Source: Kribbella voronezhensis (GTDB taxonomy: Bacteria; Actinomycetota; Actinomycetes; Propionibacteriales; Kribbellaceae). Taken from it: 64,000 nucleotides of DNA. Positions 56,567 through 64,000 of this stretch are shown piece by piece. A program made the translations under genes and the position numbers. Under the pieces are notes generated by a model. It ran no database searches and was not told the origin of the DNA. It was given only the letters and a program-made list of their open reading frames with translations. Every line of letters starts with the position of its first letter. Within the stretch, counting starts at the first letter, position 1. The DNA lies in the NCBI RefSeq assembly GCF_004365175.1, contig NZ_SOCE01000001.1, positions 4,099,403 to 4,163,402 on the forward strand. Direction: 5' to 3'.

Positions 56567-57667
56567 ATGAGGACAGCGATCGTGGTGGGAGCGGGGATCG
56601 GTGGGGTCACGGCGGCCGTCGCGCTGGAGCAGTGCGGCTGGCAGGTCACGGTGCTCGAACGGGCGGCCGCGTTGGGCGAGGTCGGCGCGGGGATCTCCGT
56701 CTGGCCGGGCGCCGTCGCGGTGCTGGAGGAGCTCGGGGTGACCGGAGTGCAGAAGGCCGCGGTGGTCGGCGACCCGGCGGGAATGCGACGCCCGAACGGG
56801 AAGTGGGTGGTCGAAGCGACCGATTTGGGGTTGGAGCTGCCGGTGATGATCCACCGCGCGCAGTTGCACGACTTGATCACCGCTCGGCTCGGCCCGGCGG
56901 TCACGATCCGCACTGGAACCACCGTCACGGCGGTGAGCCAGGACGAGACGGGTGTGACCGTGAGTACGCAGTACGGAAAGCTCGAGGCCGAGCTGGTGGT
57001 GGGAGCGGACGGGATCCGGAGCATCCTGCGCGAAAGCCATCCGCGGTACGCCGGCTATACGGCGTACCGGGGGATCGCCGAGGTGGAGACGGCCGATGGT
57101 GGGGGCGAGACGTGGGGGCGGGGGCGGCGGTTCGGGTTCGCGAAGCTGATCGACGGGCGGATCTACTGGTACGCGACGCTGAACCGGCCCGCCGGACAGC
57201 CCGCCGGACCGGGTGGTCAACGCGGCGATGTCATCGAGGCGTTCGGCGACTGGCACGACCCGATTCCGGCCCTCCTCGCGGGCACCCGGGAGGTCCTGCA
57301 GAACGACCTCTACGACCTGCCGACGCCGCTGGCCTCCTTCGTCCGCGGCCGCGTCATTCTGCTCGGCGACGCGGCCCACGCGATGACACCGAACCTCGGC
57401 CGCGGCGCCTGCTCGGCCATCGAGGACGCCGGCGCCCTCGCCCGGCACCTGCGCGAAGCCCCGGACCTGGACGCCGCACTCAGCCGGTACGACGCCGAGC
57501 GGCGACCCGTCACGACCAAGCTGGTCAAGCGGTCGCGGGCGGTCGGCCGGCTCGGTCAGGTGGACAACGGGGTGCTCTGCACGGCAAGGGACGGGCTGCT
57601 CGGGCTGGCCGGTCTGGCGGCCTCCTTACGAGGGAAGCGACCCCGGGTGGAACAATCGCGGACGTGA
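56567..57667 (+). CDS. FAD-dependent monooxygenase (class A, UbiH/salicylate hydroxylase-like)
   Basis: This 366-residue protein has the GAGIGG Rossmann motif within the first 15 residues, the DG motif GADGIRSIL near 144-152, and GDAAHAMTPNLGRGACSAIEDAGAL near 266-290. Length fits the single-subunit FAD-monooxygenase/6-hydroxynicotinate group. The substrate is unknown; TetR control suggests an inducible aromatic or antibiotic substrate. ATG 56567 (MRTAIVVGAG) is used; ATG 56561 two codons upstream lies inside the palindrome and cannot be excluded. Its stop overlaps purC by 4 bp. Confidence 0.88.
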   Translation: MRTAIVVGAGIGGVTAAVALEQCGWQVTVLERAAALGEVGAGISVWPGAVAVLEELGVTGVQKAAVVGDPAGMRRPNGKWVVEATDLGLELPVMIHRAQLHDLITARLGPAVTIRTGTTVTAVSQDETGVTVSTQYGKLEAELVVGADGIRSILRESHPRYAGYTAYRGIAEVETADGGGETWGRGRRFGFAKLIDGRIYWYATLNRPAGQPAGPGGQRGDVIEAFGDWHDPIPALLAGTREVLQNDLYDLPTPLASFVRGRVILLGDAAHAMTPNLGRGACSAIEDAGALARHLREAPDLDAALSRYDAERRPVTTKLVKRSRAVGRLGQVDNGVLCTARDGLLGLAGLAASLRGKRPRVEQSRT

Positions 57668-58539
57668 CCATTCTCCCGCAGGCCGTCGAGATTCCCGGTG
57701 CGAAGCATCTCCATTCCGGCAAGGTCCGGGACCTGTACGAGCTGGAGTCCGGCGACCTGCTGATGGTCGCGAGCGACCGGATGAGCGCGTTCGACTGGAT
57801 CCTGTCGACGCCGATCCCGGACAAGGGCAAGGTGCTCACGGCGATGAGCCTGTGGTGGTTCGAGCAGCTCGGCGTGCCGAACCACATCATCTCGACCGAC
57901 GTCCCGGCCGAGGTCGCCGGCCGTGCGGTGGTCTGCGAGAAGCTCGACATGTTCCCGGTGGAGTGTGTCGCCCGCGGCTACCTCAGCGGCACTGGGCTGC
58001 TCGACTACAACGCGACCGGCGAGGTCTGCGGCATCCCGCTGCGCGCCGGCCTGGTCGAGGGCTCGCGACTCGACGAACCGATCTTCACCCCCGCGACCAA
58101 GGCCGACCTCGGCGAACACGACGAGAACGTCTCGTACGACGCCGTGGTGGCCGCGGTCGGCGCGGAGACGGCCGATGCCTTGCGCAAGCTGACCCTCGAC
58201 ATCTACCGCGAGGCCCACGCCCGCGCGGAGCAGCGCGGGATCATCCTGGCCGACACCAAGTTCGAGTTCGGCGCCCGCGCGGACGGCACGATCGTGCTCG
58301 CCGACGAGGTGCTGACCCCGGACTCCAGCCGGTTCTGGCCGGCCGAGCAGTGGGCGCCGGGCAAGCAGCAGCCGTCGTACGACAAGCAGATCGTGCGCGA
58401 CTGGCTGCAGTTCGAGTCGGGCTGGGACCGCAAGTCCGGTGAGGCGCCGCCGCCGCTGTCGGACGAGGTGATCGAGCGCACCCGCTCGGCGTACATCGAC
58501 GCCTACGAGCGGCTCACCGGCCGCACCTTCACCAGCTAG
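57664..58539 (+). CDS. purC: Phosphoribosylaminoimidazole-succinocarboxamide synthase
   Basis: This 291-residue SAICAR synthetase has SGKVRDLYEL near 18-27, VASDRMSAFDWIL near 36-48, PVECVARGYLSGTG near 97-110 and the ATP-grasp-like ILADTKFEFG near 196-205. It joins CAIR and aspartate. GTG 57664 forms a GTGA overlap with the monooxygenase stop. It is unusual to see purC coupled to an unrelated TetR-controlled gene. Its stop overlaps the convergent membrane protein by 4 bp. Confidence 0.96.
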   Translation: MTILPQAVEIPGAKHLHSGKVRDLYELESGDLLMVASDRMSAFDWILSTPIPDKGKVLTAMSLWWFEQLGVPNHIISTDVPAEVAGRAVVCEKLDMFPVECVARGYLSGTGLLDYNATGEVCGIPLRAGLVEGSRLDEPIFTPATKADLGEHDENVSYDAVVAAVGAETADALRKLTLDIYREAHARAEQRGIILADTKFEFGARADGTIVLADEVLTPDSSRFWPAEQWAPGKQQPSYDKQIVRDWLQFESGWDRKSGEAPPPLSDEVIERTRSAYIDAYERLTGRTFTS

Positions 58540-59075
58540 AACAGGCCGACGCCCAGGGCAAGGGTGACGAAACGGGCCAGCCGGCCGACCAGGGTCGAGA
58601 GGCCGAAGGTGAGCACGCCCATCCGGCTGGCCCCGCCGATCAGCGCCACGCCGTACAGCGGGGGAATGCCGACCGACGCGCTGAGCAACGTCACCGGGAT
58701 GCCCCACCGGCGGTCGCTCATCGCGTCGAGCAGGCGCTTGCTGACCTCGCGGTTCCACTGCACGAACCGGCCGCGCCGGGTCTCGAGGTTGACCGGCTTC
58801 GGTTCCTTGGCCACCTTCTTGGCGTACCCCGGCCGGTAGCGGACCGCGAGGAACATCGCCACCTTGCCCAGCGTCTGGCCGACCGAGACACCGATCGCGG
58901 CGACCACCGGGTCCAGGGCGCCCGAGCCGCCGCCGACCAGGACGTACGCCTCCGCGTTCATCACGGGGATGACGGCGGACCCGATCCCGAAGCCCACCGC
59001 CAGCGCCAGTTGCCAGACCCACATGCCGTAGAGGTTATGCGGAGTTACCTTCCCGATCAGGGAGGCCGGCACCAC
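58536..59075 (-). CDS. VTT/YqaA-like integral membrane protein
   Basis: This 179-residue protein has about four hydrophobic segments and the pattern GIGSAVIPVMNAEAYVLVGGGSG, WGIPVTLLSASVGIPPLYGVALIGGASRMG and GRLARFVTLALG, which resembles the VTT (DedA-like) superfamily. Members are thought to scramble or flip lipids. The ATG at 59075 is used; ATG 59024 (MWVWQLALAVG) is a possible later start just before the first helix. It lies between two convergent partners, purC and the ABC permease gene (same strand, 26 bp upstream). Confidence 0.65.
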   Translation of the reverse strand: MVPASLIGKVTPHNLYGMWVWQLALAVGFGIGSAVIPVMNAEAYVLVGGGSGALDPVVAAIGVSVGQTLGKVAMFLAVRYRPGYAKKVAKEPKPVNLETRRGRFVQWNREVSKRLLDAMSDRRWGIPVTLLSASVGIPPLYGVALIGGASRMGVLTFGLSTLVGRLARFVTLALGVGLF

Positions 59076-59101
59076 CCCCGGGGTGAACTCAGCACCACCC
59101 C

Positions 59102-60439
59102 TCAGCTGGACCGGAGGTTCTCCGGGGCGACGGCTTCGTGCACATGTCCACGCAGCAGGAACGCGGCGAGGCCCGCGATCAGCCAGGCCAGTCCGGCGCC
59201 CATCACGACGACGGCCAAGGTCGCGAGCAGCCCGGGAGTCTGATTGGGCCCGAACTCGTCACGCGACGTGAGGTCGGCGTACAGCAGGCCGCCGATCAGC
59301 AGGCCGGAGGCGGTCGCCCAGGTGATGCTCGACGTCAATTGAAAGCGCACCGAGGTGCGGAGCTGCCGCTCTCCGACACCGAGGACGTTCAGTGCGGCCA
59401 GCTGCCGGCGCTGGTCGAGGAGGTCGTCGGCTGTGCCGGCCAGCAGCGAAACGCCTGCGATCACCGCGATGAACACTGCGGCTCCGGCCGCGAAGATCAG
59501 TCCCGGCACGTGGAAGCTGATGTCGTACACGTGGTTGGGCTGGGCAAGCTCGATCCCCATGGAGACCACGAATCCGACCGCCGCACCGCACAACACCAGC
59601 ACGGCAAGGGTGCGCCCGTGGGGCCGGACCGTCCGGAGCAGGCGGCCCCCGGCGAGGACCTTCAGCGGGTTGCTCGAGCGTTCCAGCCGGTTGCCCTGCC
59701 AGGCGACCAGCAACGTGGGCAACGCCAGGCAGATGACGAGCAGACCGAGACCGAAGGGCACCAGCGCGGCATAGAACTGCCTGTCGATGAGGTGACTGAG
59801 CAGAATCAGCCCGACGCCCGCAGCGCCGGCGACGGCCGCCCGGGTGACATCGGGCCCTTTCGCCTCCCGCACCCGCGGCTCCGCGATCACCCCACGACCG
59901 AGCAGCGCTCCGACCCCGGCCGCGCTGACGGTCAGTACTGCGGCCACGATCGGCCAGGCCGCCAGATCCACCGTGTTGGCCGGCGGCAGCACCCGGCCCA
60001 TCCGGGGCAGCGCCTGGATCGCCAGCGTGAGCAGGAGGTAGAGCGGACCGGCCAGGATGCCGCCGATCAGGCCGCCGATCCCGGCGTCGACCGCGCCGAG
60101 GCCGCGGACCTGGCCGGGGGTCGCGCCGGCCAGCCGGAACGCGGCCAGCCGGCGGTCGCGGGCCGCAGTACCGAGCTTCAAGGCCTGGAAGGCCAAGAGA
60201 TAGGATGCGGCAGCCAGCAGCACAGCAGCAAAGGTGACACCGCTGCGAATGCCGTACTCCTGGAGGTAGTCGCTGAACTTGGGGGAGTCGTAGTACTCAC
60301 CGAAGCCCAGGCGTTTGATGCGCCAGGCGGACAGCAGGAAGGCGCCGGCGATGGCGACCGTGGCCACCAGCAGGCGGAAGCGGGTGCGGTCGGTGGCGGA
60401 GCGTGGGCGGGCCAGTGCGAACAGCGTGGCGGGGCTCAT
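59102..60439 (-). CDS. FtsX-like ABC transporter permease
   Basis: This 445-residue membrane protein has about nine to ten hydrophobic segments arranged as two four-helix units with a large loop; RLAAFRLAGATPGQVRGL and RRQLAALNVLGVGERQLR are the FtsX-type coupling segments that usually follow each unit. With the ATPase encoded just upstream it forms a MacB/LolCDE-type exporter, probably for an antimicrobial peptide or a lipid. The ATG at 60439 overlaps the ATPase stop by 4 bp. A longer frame upstream lies within the ATPase gene. Confidence 0.88.
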   Translation of the reverse strand: MSPATLFALARPRSATDRTRFRLLVATVAIAGAFLLSAWRIKRLGFGEYYDSPKFSDYLQEYGIRSGVTFAAVLLAAASYLLAFQALKLGTAARDRRLAAFRLAGATPGQVRGLGAVDAGIGGLIGGILAGPLYLLLTLAIQALPRMGRVLPPANTVDLAAWPIVAAVLTVSAAGVGALLGRGVIAEPRVREAKGPDVTRAAVAGAAGVGLILLSHLIDRQFYAALVPFGLGLLVICLALPTLLVAWQGNRLERSSNPLKVLAGGRLLRTVRPHGRTLAVLVLCGAAVGFVVSMGIELAQPNHVYDISFHVPGLIFAAGAAVFIAVIAGVSLLAGTADDLLDQRRQLAALNVLGVGERQLRTSVRFQLTSSITWATASGLLIGGLLYADLTSRDEFGPNQTPGLLATLAVVVMGAGLAWLIAGLAAFLLRGHVHEAVAPENLRSS

Positions 60440-61116
60440 GACAGTGCCACCTCGTGCTGTACGACGCCGTCGCGCAGGCGGACCTCGCGGTCGGCGTACG
60501 CGGCGATCATGTTGTCGTGGGTGACCAGCACCAAGGCGGCTCCACCGTTGCGCACCGAGGCGAGCAGCAACTCCATCATCTGCTCGCCCGCAAGACTGTC
60601 CAGGCTGCCGGTGGGCTCGTCGGCGAACACGATCGCGGGTCCCGTCACCAGGGCCCTCGCCACGGCCGCCCGCTGGTTCTGCCCGCCGGACAGCTCGCCT
60701 GGCACCGCAGTGGCGTCCTCTCCGACGCCGGCCCGGTCCAGCCACTCCCGCGCAGCTCGCCGAGCCGCCTGCCGGTCGTGGCCCTCCAACAGCAAGGGCA
60801 ATGCCACGTTGTCGATCAGAGTGAGGTCAGGCACCAACTGCCCGAACTGCAACACCACGCCCGCCTGCGTACGTCGTAGCCGCGTGCGGTTCGCTTCGGA
60901 AAGGTCCGCCAGGTTCTGCCCGACCAGTTGGACAGTGCCCGCCTGTGGACGGAGGATGCCGGCGGCGCAGTGCAGCAGAGTGGACTTGCCGCAGCCGCTC
61001 GGTCCGGTGATCGCCACGACCTCACCAGGCTCGACCTTGAGGGAGACACCGCGCAAGGCCACGTCACGGCGGTAGGCATACTCCACCCGGAGCAACTCCA
61101 GGGCGAGGTCGGTCAT
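60436..61116 (-). CDS. ABC transporter ATPase (LolD/MacB type)
   Basis: This 226-residue ATPase has Walker A GPSGCGKST at 38-46, the Q-loop in VVLQFGQL, the signature LSGGQNQR, Walker B AIVFADEPTGSLD and the switch His in LVTHD. The EPTGSLD sequence after Walker B is typical of the LolD/MacB/FtsE subgroup. It powers the FtsX-like permease. Its ATG overlaps the PadR stop by 4 bp, so regulator, ATPase and permease form one transcript. Confidence 0.93.
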   Translation of the reverse strand: MTDLALELLRVEYAYRRDVALRGVSLKVEPGEVVAITGPSGCGKSTLLHCAAGILRPQAGTVQLVGQNLADLSEANRTRLRRTQAGVVLQFGQLVPDLTLIDNVALPLLLEGHDRQAARRAAREWLDRAGVGEDATAVPGELSGGQNQRAAVARALVTGPAIVFADEPTGSLDSLAGEQMMELLLASVRNGGAALVLVTHDNMIAAYADREVRLRDGVVQHEVALS

Positions 61117-61640
61117 CGACGGGTCTCCTTCAGCTCGGTGATTCGGTCCATCGCGCCGTCGAGCCAGCGCAGGTCGGCGTCCAGGTGGACGGCGACGAAA
61201 TCTCGCACCAGCCGGGCCGGGGTGTCGTCGTCGGCGGCGGCCGACGCGGCCCTCAGTTCGCGGATCCGGCGCAGGTGGCTGGATCGCTGCCGGGCCAGGA
61301 ACGCAGTCGCGTCCTCACCGGTGTGGATGGTCGCGACCACCTTGCGGACCATCTCGTCGACCGCGCCCAGGGCGGGCTGGATCGGCTCGGCCAGCCAGTC
61401 GGCCAGATGCTCGCGACCCTTGTCGGTCAGCCCGTAGACGGTCCGTTCGGGGCCACCCTCCGAGCCACGATCGACCACCTCCACGAGTCCGTCGCGCTCG
61501 AGCCGGGACAGCGTCGTGTACACCTGCCCGAACGCGAGCGGCCGGCTGTCCGGGAACCAGGCGTCGTGCCCACGCTTGACGTCGTACCCGTGGGCGGGAC
61601 CGCGGTGCAGCAGTCCCAGAACGAGCTCAGCAGTTGCCAT
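61113..61640 (-). CDS. PadR-family transcriptional regulator of the ABC exporter
   Basis: This 175-residue protein has a PadR winged helix (about 3-80: ELVLGLLHRGPAHGYDVKRGHDAWFPDSRPLAFGQVYTTLSRLERDGLV) and a C-terminal helical Vir-type dimerisation region. It is the first gene of the exporter operon and probably represses it until the exported compound or another ligand binds. The ATG at 61640 (MATAELVLGLL) matches the family; the longer frame to 61658 runs into the operator. Confidence 0.9.
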   Translation of the reverse strand: MATAELVLGLLHRGPAHGYDVKRGHDAWFPDSRPLAFGQVYTTLSRLERDGLVEVVDRGSEGGPERTVYGLTDKGREHLADWLAEPIQPALGAVDEMVRKVVATIHTGEDATAFLARQRSSHLRRIRELRAASAAADDDTPARLVRDFVAVHLDADLRWLDGAMDRITELKETRR

Positions 61641-61650
61641 GACAGCGACT

Positions 61651-61665
61651 ATACACACGATGTAT
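61651..61665. promoter_or_regulatory. PadR-type operator candidate
   Basis: ATACACACGATGTAT is a palindrome with 5-bp arms (ATACA / TGTAT) around five bases, 11 bp from the PadR start. ATAC/GTAT-armed sites of this sort are known for PadR regulators. It also lies in the promoter region of the divergent purS gene. Confidence 0.5.
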
Positions 61666-61755
61666 GTACTGAGTGAATAGTCGCCGATGCGGGAGTCTGA
61701 GGCGGCGGTCGGTAGGATTCAGCCCGTCAGCGCCGCATCGAAACCAGGAGTGTCA

Positions 61756-62007
61756 GTGGCCCGCGTTGTCGTGGACGTCATGCTCAAGCCCGAGATTCTC
61801 GACCCGCAGGGCAAGGCGGTGCACGGTGCGTTCGGCCGGCTCGGCTTCGACGGCGTGGCCGATGTCCGTCAGGGCAAGCGGTTCGAGATCACCCTGGACG
61901 GTGAGGCGACCGAGGAGAAGGTCGCCGAGATCCGCAAGGCAGCGGACACGCTGCTGGCCAACCCGGTGATCGAGGACTACACCCTGCACGTCGAGGACGA
62001 CCAGTGA
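61756..62007 (+). CDS. purS: Phosphoribosylformylglycinamidine synthase subunit PurS
   Basis: This 83-residue protein matches PurS throughout: [28 protein letters not shown] and [13 protein letters not shown]. PurS joins PurQ and PurL to form the FGAM synthase complex. AGGAG (61746-61750) lies 5 nt before the GTG at 61756; the GTG at 61750 overlaps that site and the ATG at 61687 lacks one. It overlaps purQ by 4 bp. purL is not adjacent. Confidence 0.94.
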   Translation: MARVVVDVMLKPEILDPQGKAVHGAFGRLGFDGVADVRQGKRFEITLDGEATEEKVAEIRKAADTLLANPVIEDYTLHVEDDQ

Positions 62008-62675
62008 AGATCGGAGTCGTCACCTTCCCGGGCTCGCTCGACGACGTCGACGCCCGCCGGGCGGCCGCGGTCGCCGGGGCCGAGGCGGTCGCGCTCTGGC
62101 ACGGCGACGCCGACCTGCACGGGGTCGACGCGGTGGTCCTGCCCGGCGGCTTCTCGTACGGCGACTATCTGCGCGCCGGCGCGATCTCCCGGTTCGCCCC
62201 GGTGATGGAGACCATCATCAAGAAGGCGGGCGAGGGCCTGCCGGTGCTCGGGATCTGCAACGGCTTCCAGGTGCTCTGCGAGTCGCACCTGCTGCCCGGC
62301 GCGCTGATCAAGAACCACCACCGCAAGTTCATCTGCAAGGACCAGCCGCTGCGGATCGAGAACAACCGCACCGCCTGGACCAGCGACTACGACGCGAACC
62401 ACGAGATCACCATCGTGCTGAAGAACCAGGACGGCTCCTTCGTCGCGGACGAGGCCACCCTGGACCGGCTCGAGGGCGAGGGCCTGGTGGTCGCGCGCTA
62501 CCTCGACGAGAACCCGAACGGGTCGTACCGCGACATCGCCGGGATCACGAACGAGCGCGGCAACGTGGTCGGTCTGATGCCGCACCCGGAGCACTGCGTC
62601 GAGACCCTGACGGGTCCGAGCACGGACGGCCTCGGCTTCTTCACCTCGGTGCTCAAGGCCGTCGTCTCCTCCTGA
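62004..62675 (+). CDS. purQ: Phosphoribosylformylglycinamidine synthase glutaminase subunit PurQ
   Basis: This 223-residue class I glutamine amidotransferase has the nucleophile Cys85 in GICNGFQ, His194 and Glu196 in MPHPEHC, and the PurQ-specific [13 protein letters not shown] and [13 protein letters not shown] blocks. It supplies ammonia to PurL. The start overlaps purS by 4 bp, and the stop overlaps the following membrane protein gene by 1 bp. purL would be expected next in many actinomycetes but is absent here. Confidence 0.96.
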   Translation: MKIGVVTFPGSLDDVDARRAAAVAGAEAVALWHGDADLHGVDAVVLPGGFSYGDYLRAGAISRFAPVMETIIKKAGEGLPVLGICNGFQVLCESHLLPGALIKNHHRKFICKDQPLRIENNRTAWTSDYDANHEITIVLKNQDGSFVADEATLDRLEGEGLVVARYLDENPNGSYRDIAGITNERGNVVGLMPHPEHCVETLTGPSTDGLGFFTSVLKAVVSS

Positions 62676-64000
62676 TGAACCATCGCTCGCGTCCGAAGAA
62701 CCGCAGGGCCCGCCCCACGTTCCTTCGGACGCTAGCGCTCGGCCTCGCCCTCTTCGCGGCAGCCTCGGCCGGTACTGCGTACGCCGCGCCGCCGACGGCC
62801 GAGCAGGCGCCGCGGACCCTGCCGGCGAAGGTGATCGTGATCGGCGCCGCCGGGCTGACCTGGTACGACGTGAAAGGCTCACCGGACCTGACAGCGCTGG
62901 TGAACCAGGCGAATGTCGGCTCGATCACGGTGAAGACGGCCGGTCCGCACACCTGTCCGGTCGACGGCTGGCTGACGATCAGCGCCGGCACCCGGGCCTG
63001 GGGGAGTGTTCCCGGCGACGCCTGCGGTGAGCTGCCGACCGTTGCCAATGGCAAGATCTCCGACTGGCAGACGTACGTGGACCGCCAGGCGGAGCACCAC
63101 ACCGGCGCTCCGCTGGGCCGGCTGGCCGAGAGTCGCCAGGGAGTCTGCGGTTTCGGGCCGGGCGCGGCGATCGCGGTCGCGCGGGCCGACGGAACGGTGG
63201 GCGATTGGCAGCCCGGCGTCGAGCTGACCAAGCTGGGCGGCTGTGGCGACGCGATCATCGATGCCGGCGTCATGCCGCTGCGCGAGGGGCGCGAGGAAGC
63301 GCGCAAGCGCGTCGCCGAGCTGGTGAAGCAGGCCGAGGGTGCCGCGCCGGACGCCTGGGTGCTGCTGGTCGGCATCGGCCAGGAGATCGCCAACGCCCAC
63401 CAGGAGCCGCTGGTCGCGCTGCAACTGCCACCGGCCGACGGGCCGCGCTGGCTGACCAGCGACTCCACCCGTAGGCCTGGGTTGATCCAGCTCACCGACG
63501 TGACCGCGACGATCCTCCGCGGCCAGGCGAAGGAACTGGACCCCGCCGGCGAGGAGCAGCCCGGTCCCCTCGACGGCAACGTGATCTCAGCCGCCGGTGA
63601 CAAGCACACCGACGCGGCCGCGGTGATCGAGGATCGGCTGGATACGAACGAGCGGTTCGAGCATCCGCGGCCGGTGTTGATCGCGGTCGCGATGACGTTG
63701 CTGGTGGCGCAGTTGGCGGCACTCGGCTGGTTCCTGGTCACCAGGAGCCGGCGGGCACGTAGTACGAGTGAGTTCACCATGCTGGCGCAGGGCGGGTTCT
63801 TCATCGCGGTGTTCTTGTCCACGGCAACTGTCTGGTGGCGGTGGCCGTCGCCTGGTTTCTCCTTGTACTGCGTGGTGTTGGGGATCAGCGCGGTGTTCGC
63901 CGGAGTCGCGAAGGTGTTGCTGAAGCAGTACGCCGGACTGGGGATCCTGCTGGCGGCGTACGTGATCTTGCTGGTCGACGGTGTGCTGGGGACCCCGCTG
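62675..64000 (+). CDS. Membrane protein with an exported N-terminal domain, cut by the window edge
   Basis: From ATG 62675 (TGATG overlap with purQ) 442 residues can be read before the window ends. A hydrophobic signal/anchor lies at about 19-38, then an extracytoplasmic domain of about 300 residues. It contains KVIVIGAAGLTWYDV and CPVDGWLTISAGTRAWG, which resemble an alkaline-phosphatase-like or sulfatase-like fold, but the metal residues are not clear. After about residue 335 come three or more membrane segments. The family is not securely recognised. It belongs to the purSQ transcript by position. Confidence 0.7.
   Translation, partial: MNHRSRPKNRRARPTFLRTLALGLALFAAASAGTAYAAPPTAEQAPRTLPAKVIVIGAAGLTWYDVKGSPDLTALVNQANVGSITVKTAGPHTCPVDGWLTISAGTRAWGSVPGDACGELPTVANGKISDWQTYVDRQAEHHTGAPLGRLAESRQGVCGFGPGAAIAVARADGTVGDWQPGVELTKLGGCGDAIIDAGVMPLREGREEARKRVAELVKQAEGAAPDAWVLLVGIGQEIANAHQEPLVALQLPPADGPRWLTSDSTRRPGLIQLTDVTATILRGQAKELDPAGEEQPGPLDGNVISAAGDKHTDAAAVIEDRLDTNERFEHPRPVLIAVAMTLLVAQLAALGWFLVTRSRRARSTSEFTMLAQGGFFIAVFLSTATVWWRWPSPGFSLYCVVLGISAVFAGVAKVLLKQYAGLGILLAAYVILLVDGVLGTPL

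Noticed and set aside
1..64000. tRNA or rRNA genes
   Set aside because: No T-arm GGTTCGAATCC-type sequence with a matching acceptor stem, and no rRNA-like stretch, was found on either strand by reading.

Overview
The window is GC-rich bacterial chromosome, densely packed on both strands, with many GTG starts and 4-bp ATGA/GTGA gene overlaps. The gene families point to Actinomycetota: SigE-type sigma factors with membrane partners, a DUF3151 protein, a DUF4232 lipoprotein, a DasR-like GntR regulator, an IdeR/DmdR-type iron box, and separate purS and purQ genes. Overall it looks most like a soil Nocardioidales/Kribbella-type genome; that placement is inference. No rRNA, tRNA, CRISPR array, phage or insertion sequence was recognised. 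Genes at both edges are cut by the window.

Layout. 1-1284: a SigE-type sigma factor with its membrane partner (cut at the left edge) and a small helical protein. 1543-2808: a GH13 alpha-glucan enzyme. 2764-9443 (minus): a tightly coupled six-gene catabolic operon: flavin aromatic hydroxylase, hydroxyquinol 1,2-dioxygenase, 3-oxoadipyl-CoA thiolase, maleylacetate reductase and both subunits of a 3-oxoadipate CoA-transferase. It is faced by an IclR regulator at 9532 across two palindromes. Together these genes can take a resorcinol- or phenol-type aromatic through hydroxyquinol, maleylacetate and 3-oxoadipate to succinyl-CoA and acetyl-CoA. 10336-13455: a SIS-domain amino-sugar isomerase/deaminase, a divergent GntR/UTRA regulator and class II fructose-bisphosphate aldolase. 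13748-21926: mixed single genes (LLM oxidoreductase, YdcF-like, AbiEi-like, HNH endonuclease, DUF3151, ComB-like phosphatase, MFS, AraC regulator, pyridoxal kinase, VOC protein).

22217-29333: purA, a large membrane Ser/Thr kinase, a DUF4232 lipoprotein, an SDR with a divergent TetR, and a secreted alginate-lyase-family enzyme. 29389-33334: an iron-siderophore uptake locus (siderophore-interacting reductase opposite two FecCD permeases and an ATPase) around an iron box. 34023-38940: a secreted multidomain metallophosphoesterase with a coupled MFS and a beta-propeller-like protein, a membrane protein, and an FKBP. 39043-44125: a frameshifted hydrolase, a secreted unknown, and a UgpBAE-like ABC importer. 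44235-58539: purD, purB and purC interleaved with regulators, a second sigma/membrane-partner pair, and a cell-envelope glycosyltransferase cluster (GT2-GtrA fusion, GT39 and a Pro/Gln/Gly-rich membrane protein). 58536-64000: a VTT-like membrane protein, a PadR-controlled ABC exporter, purS-purQ, and a membrane protein cut by the right edge.

The signals least explained by ordinary annotation are: (i) a run of about fourteen 15-bp units that expands a loop of the CoA-transferase beta subunit; (ii) a dispersed, G-rich intergenic repeat found four times, two copies of it inverted around about 450 bp; (iii) two identically spaced 25-bp inverted repeats upstream of the alginate lyase gene; (iv) structured leader candidates before purA and before the MFS gene at 18426; and (v) a G-quadruplex-type run before the LLM oxidoreductase gene.
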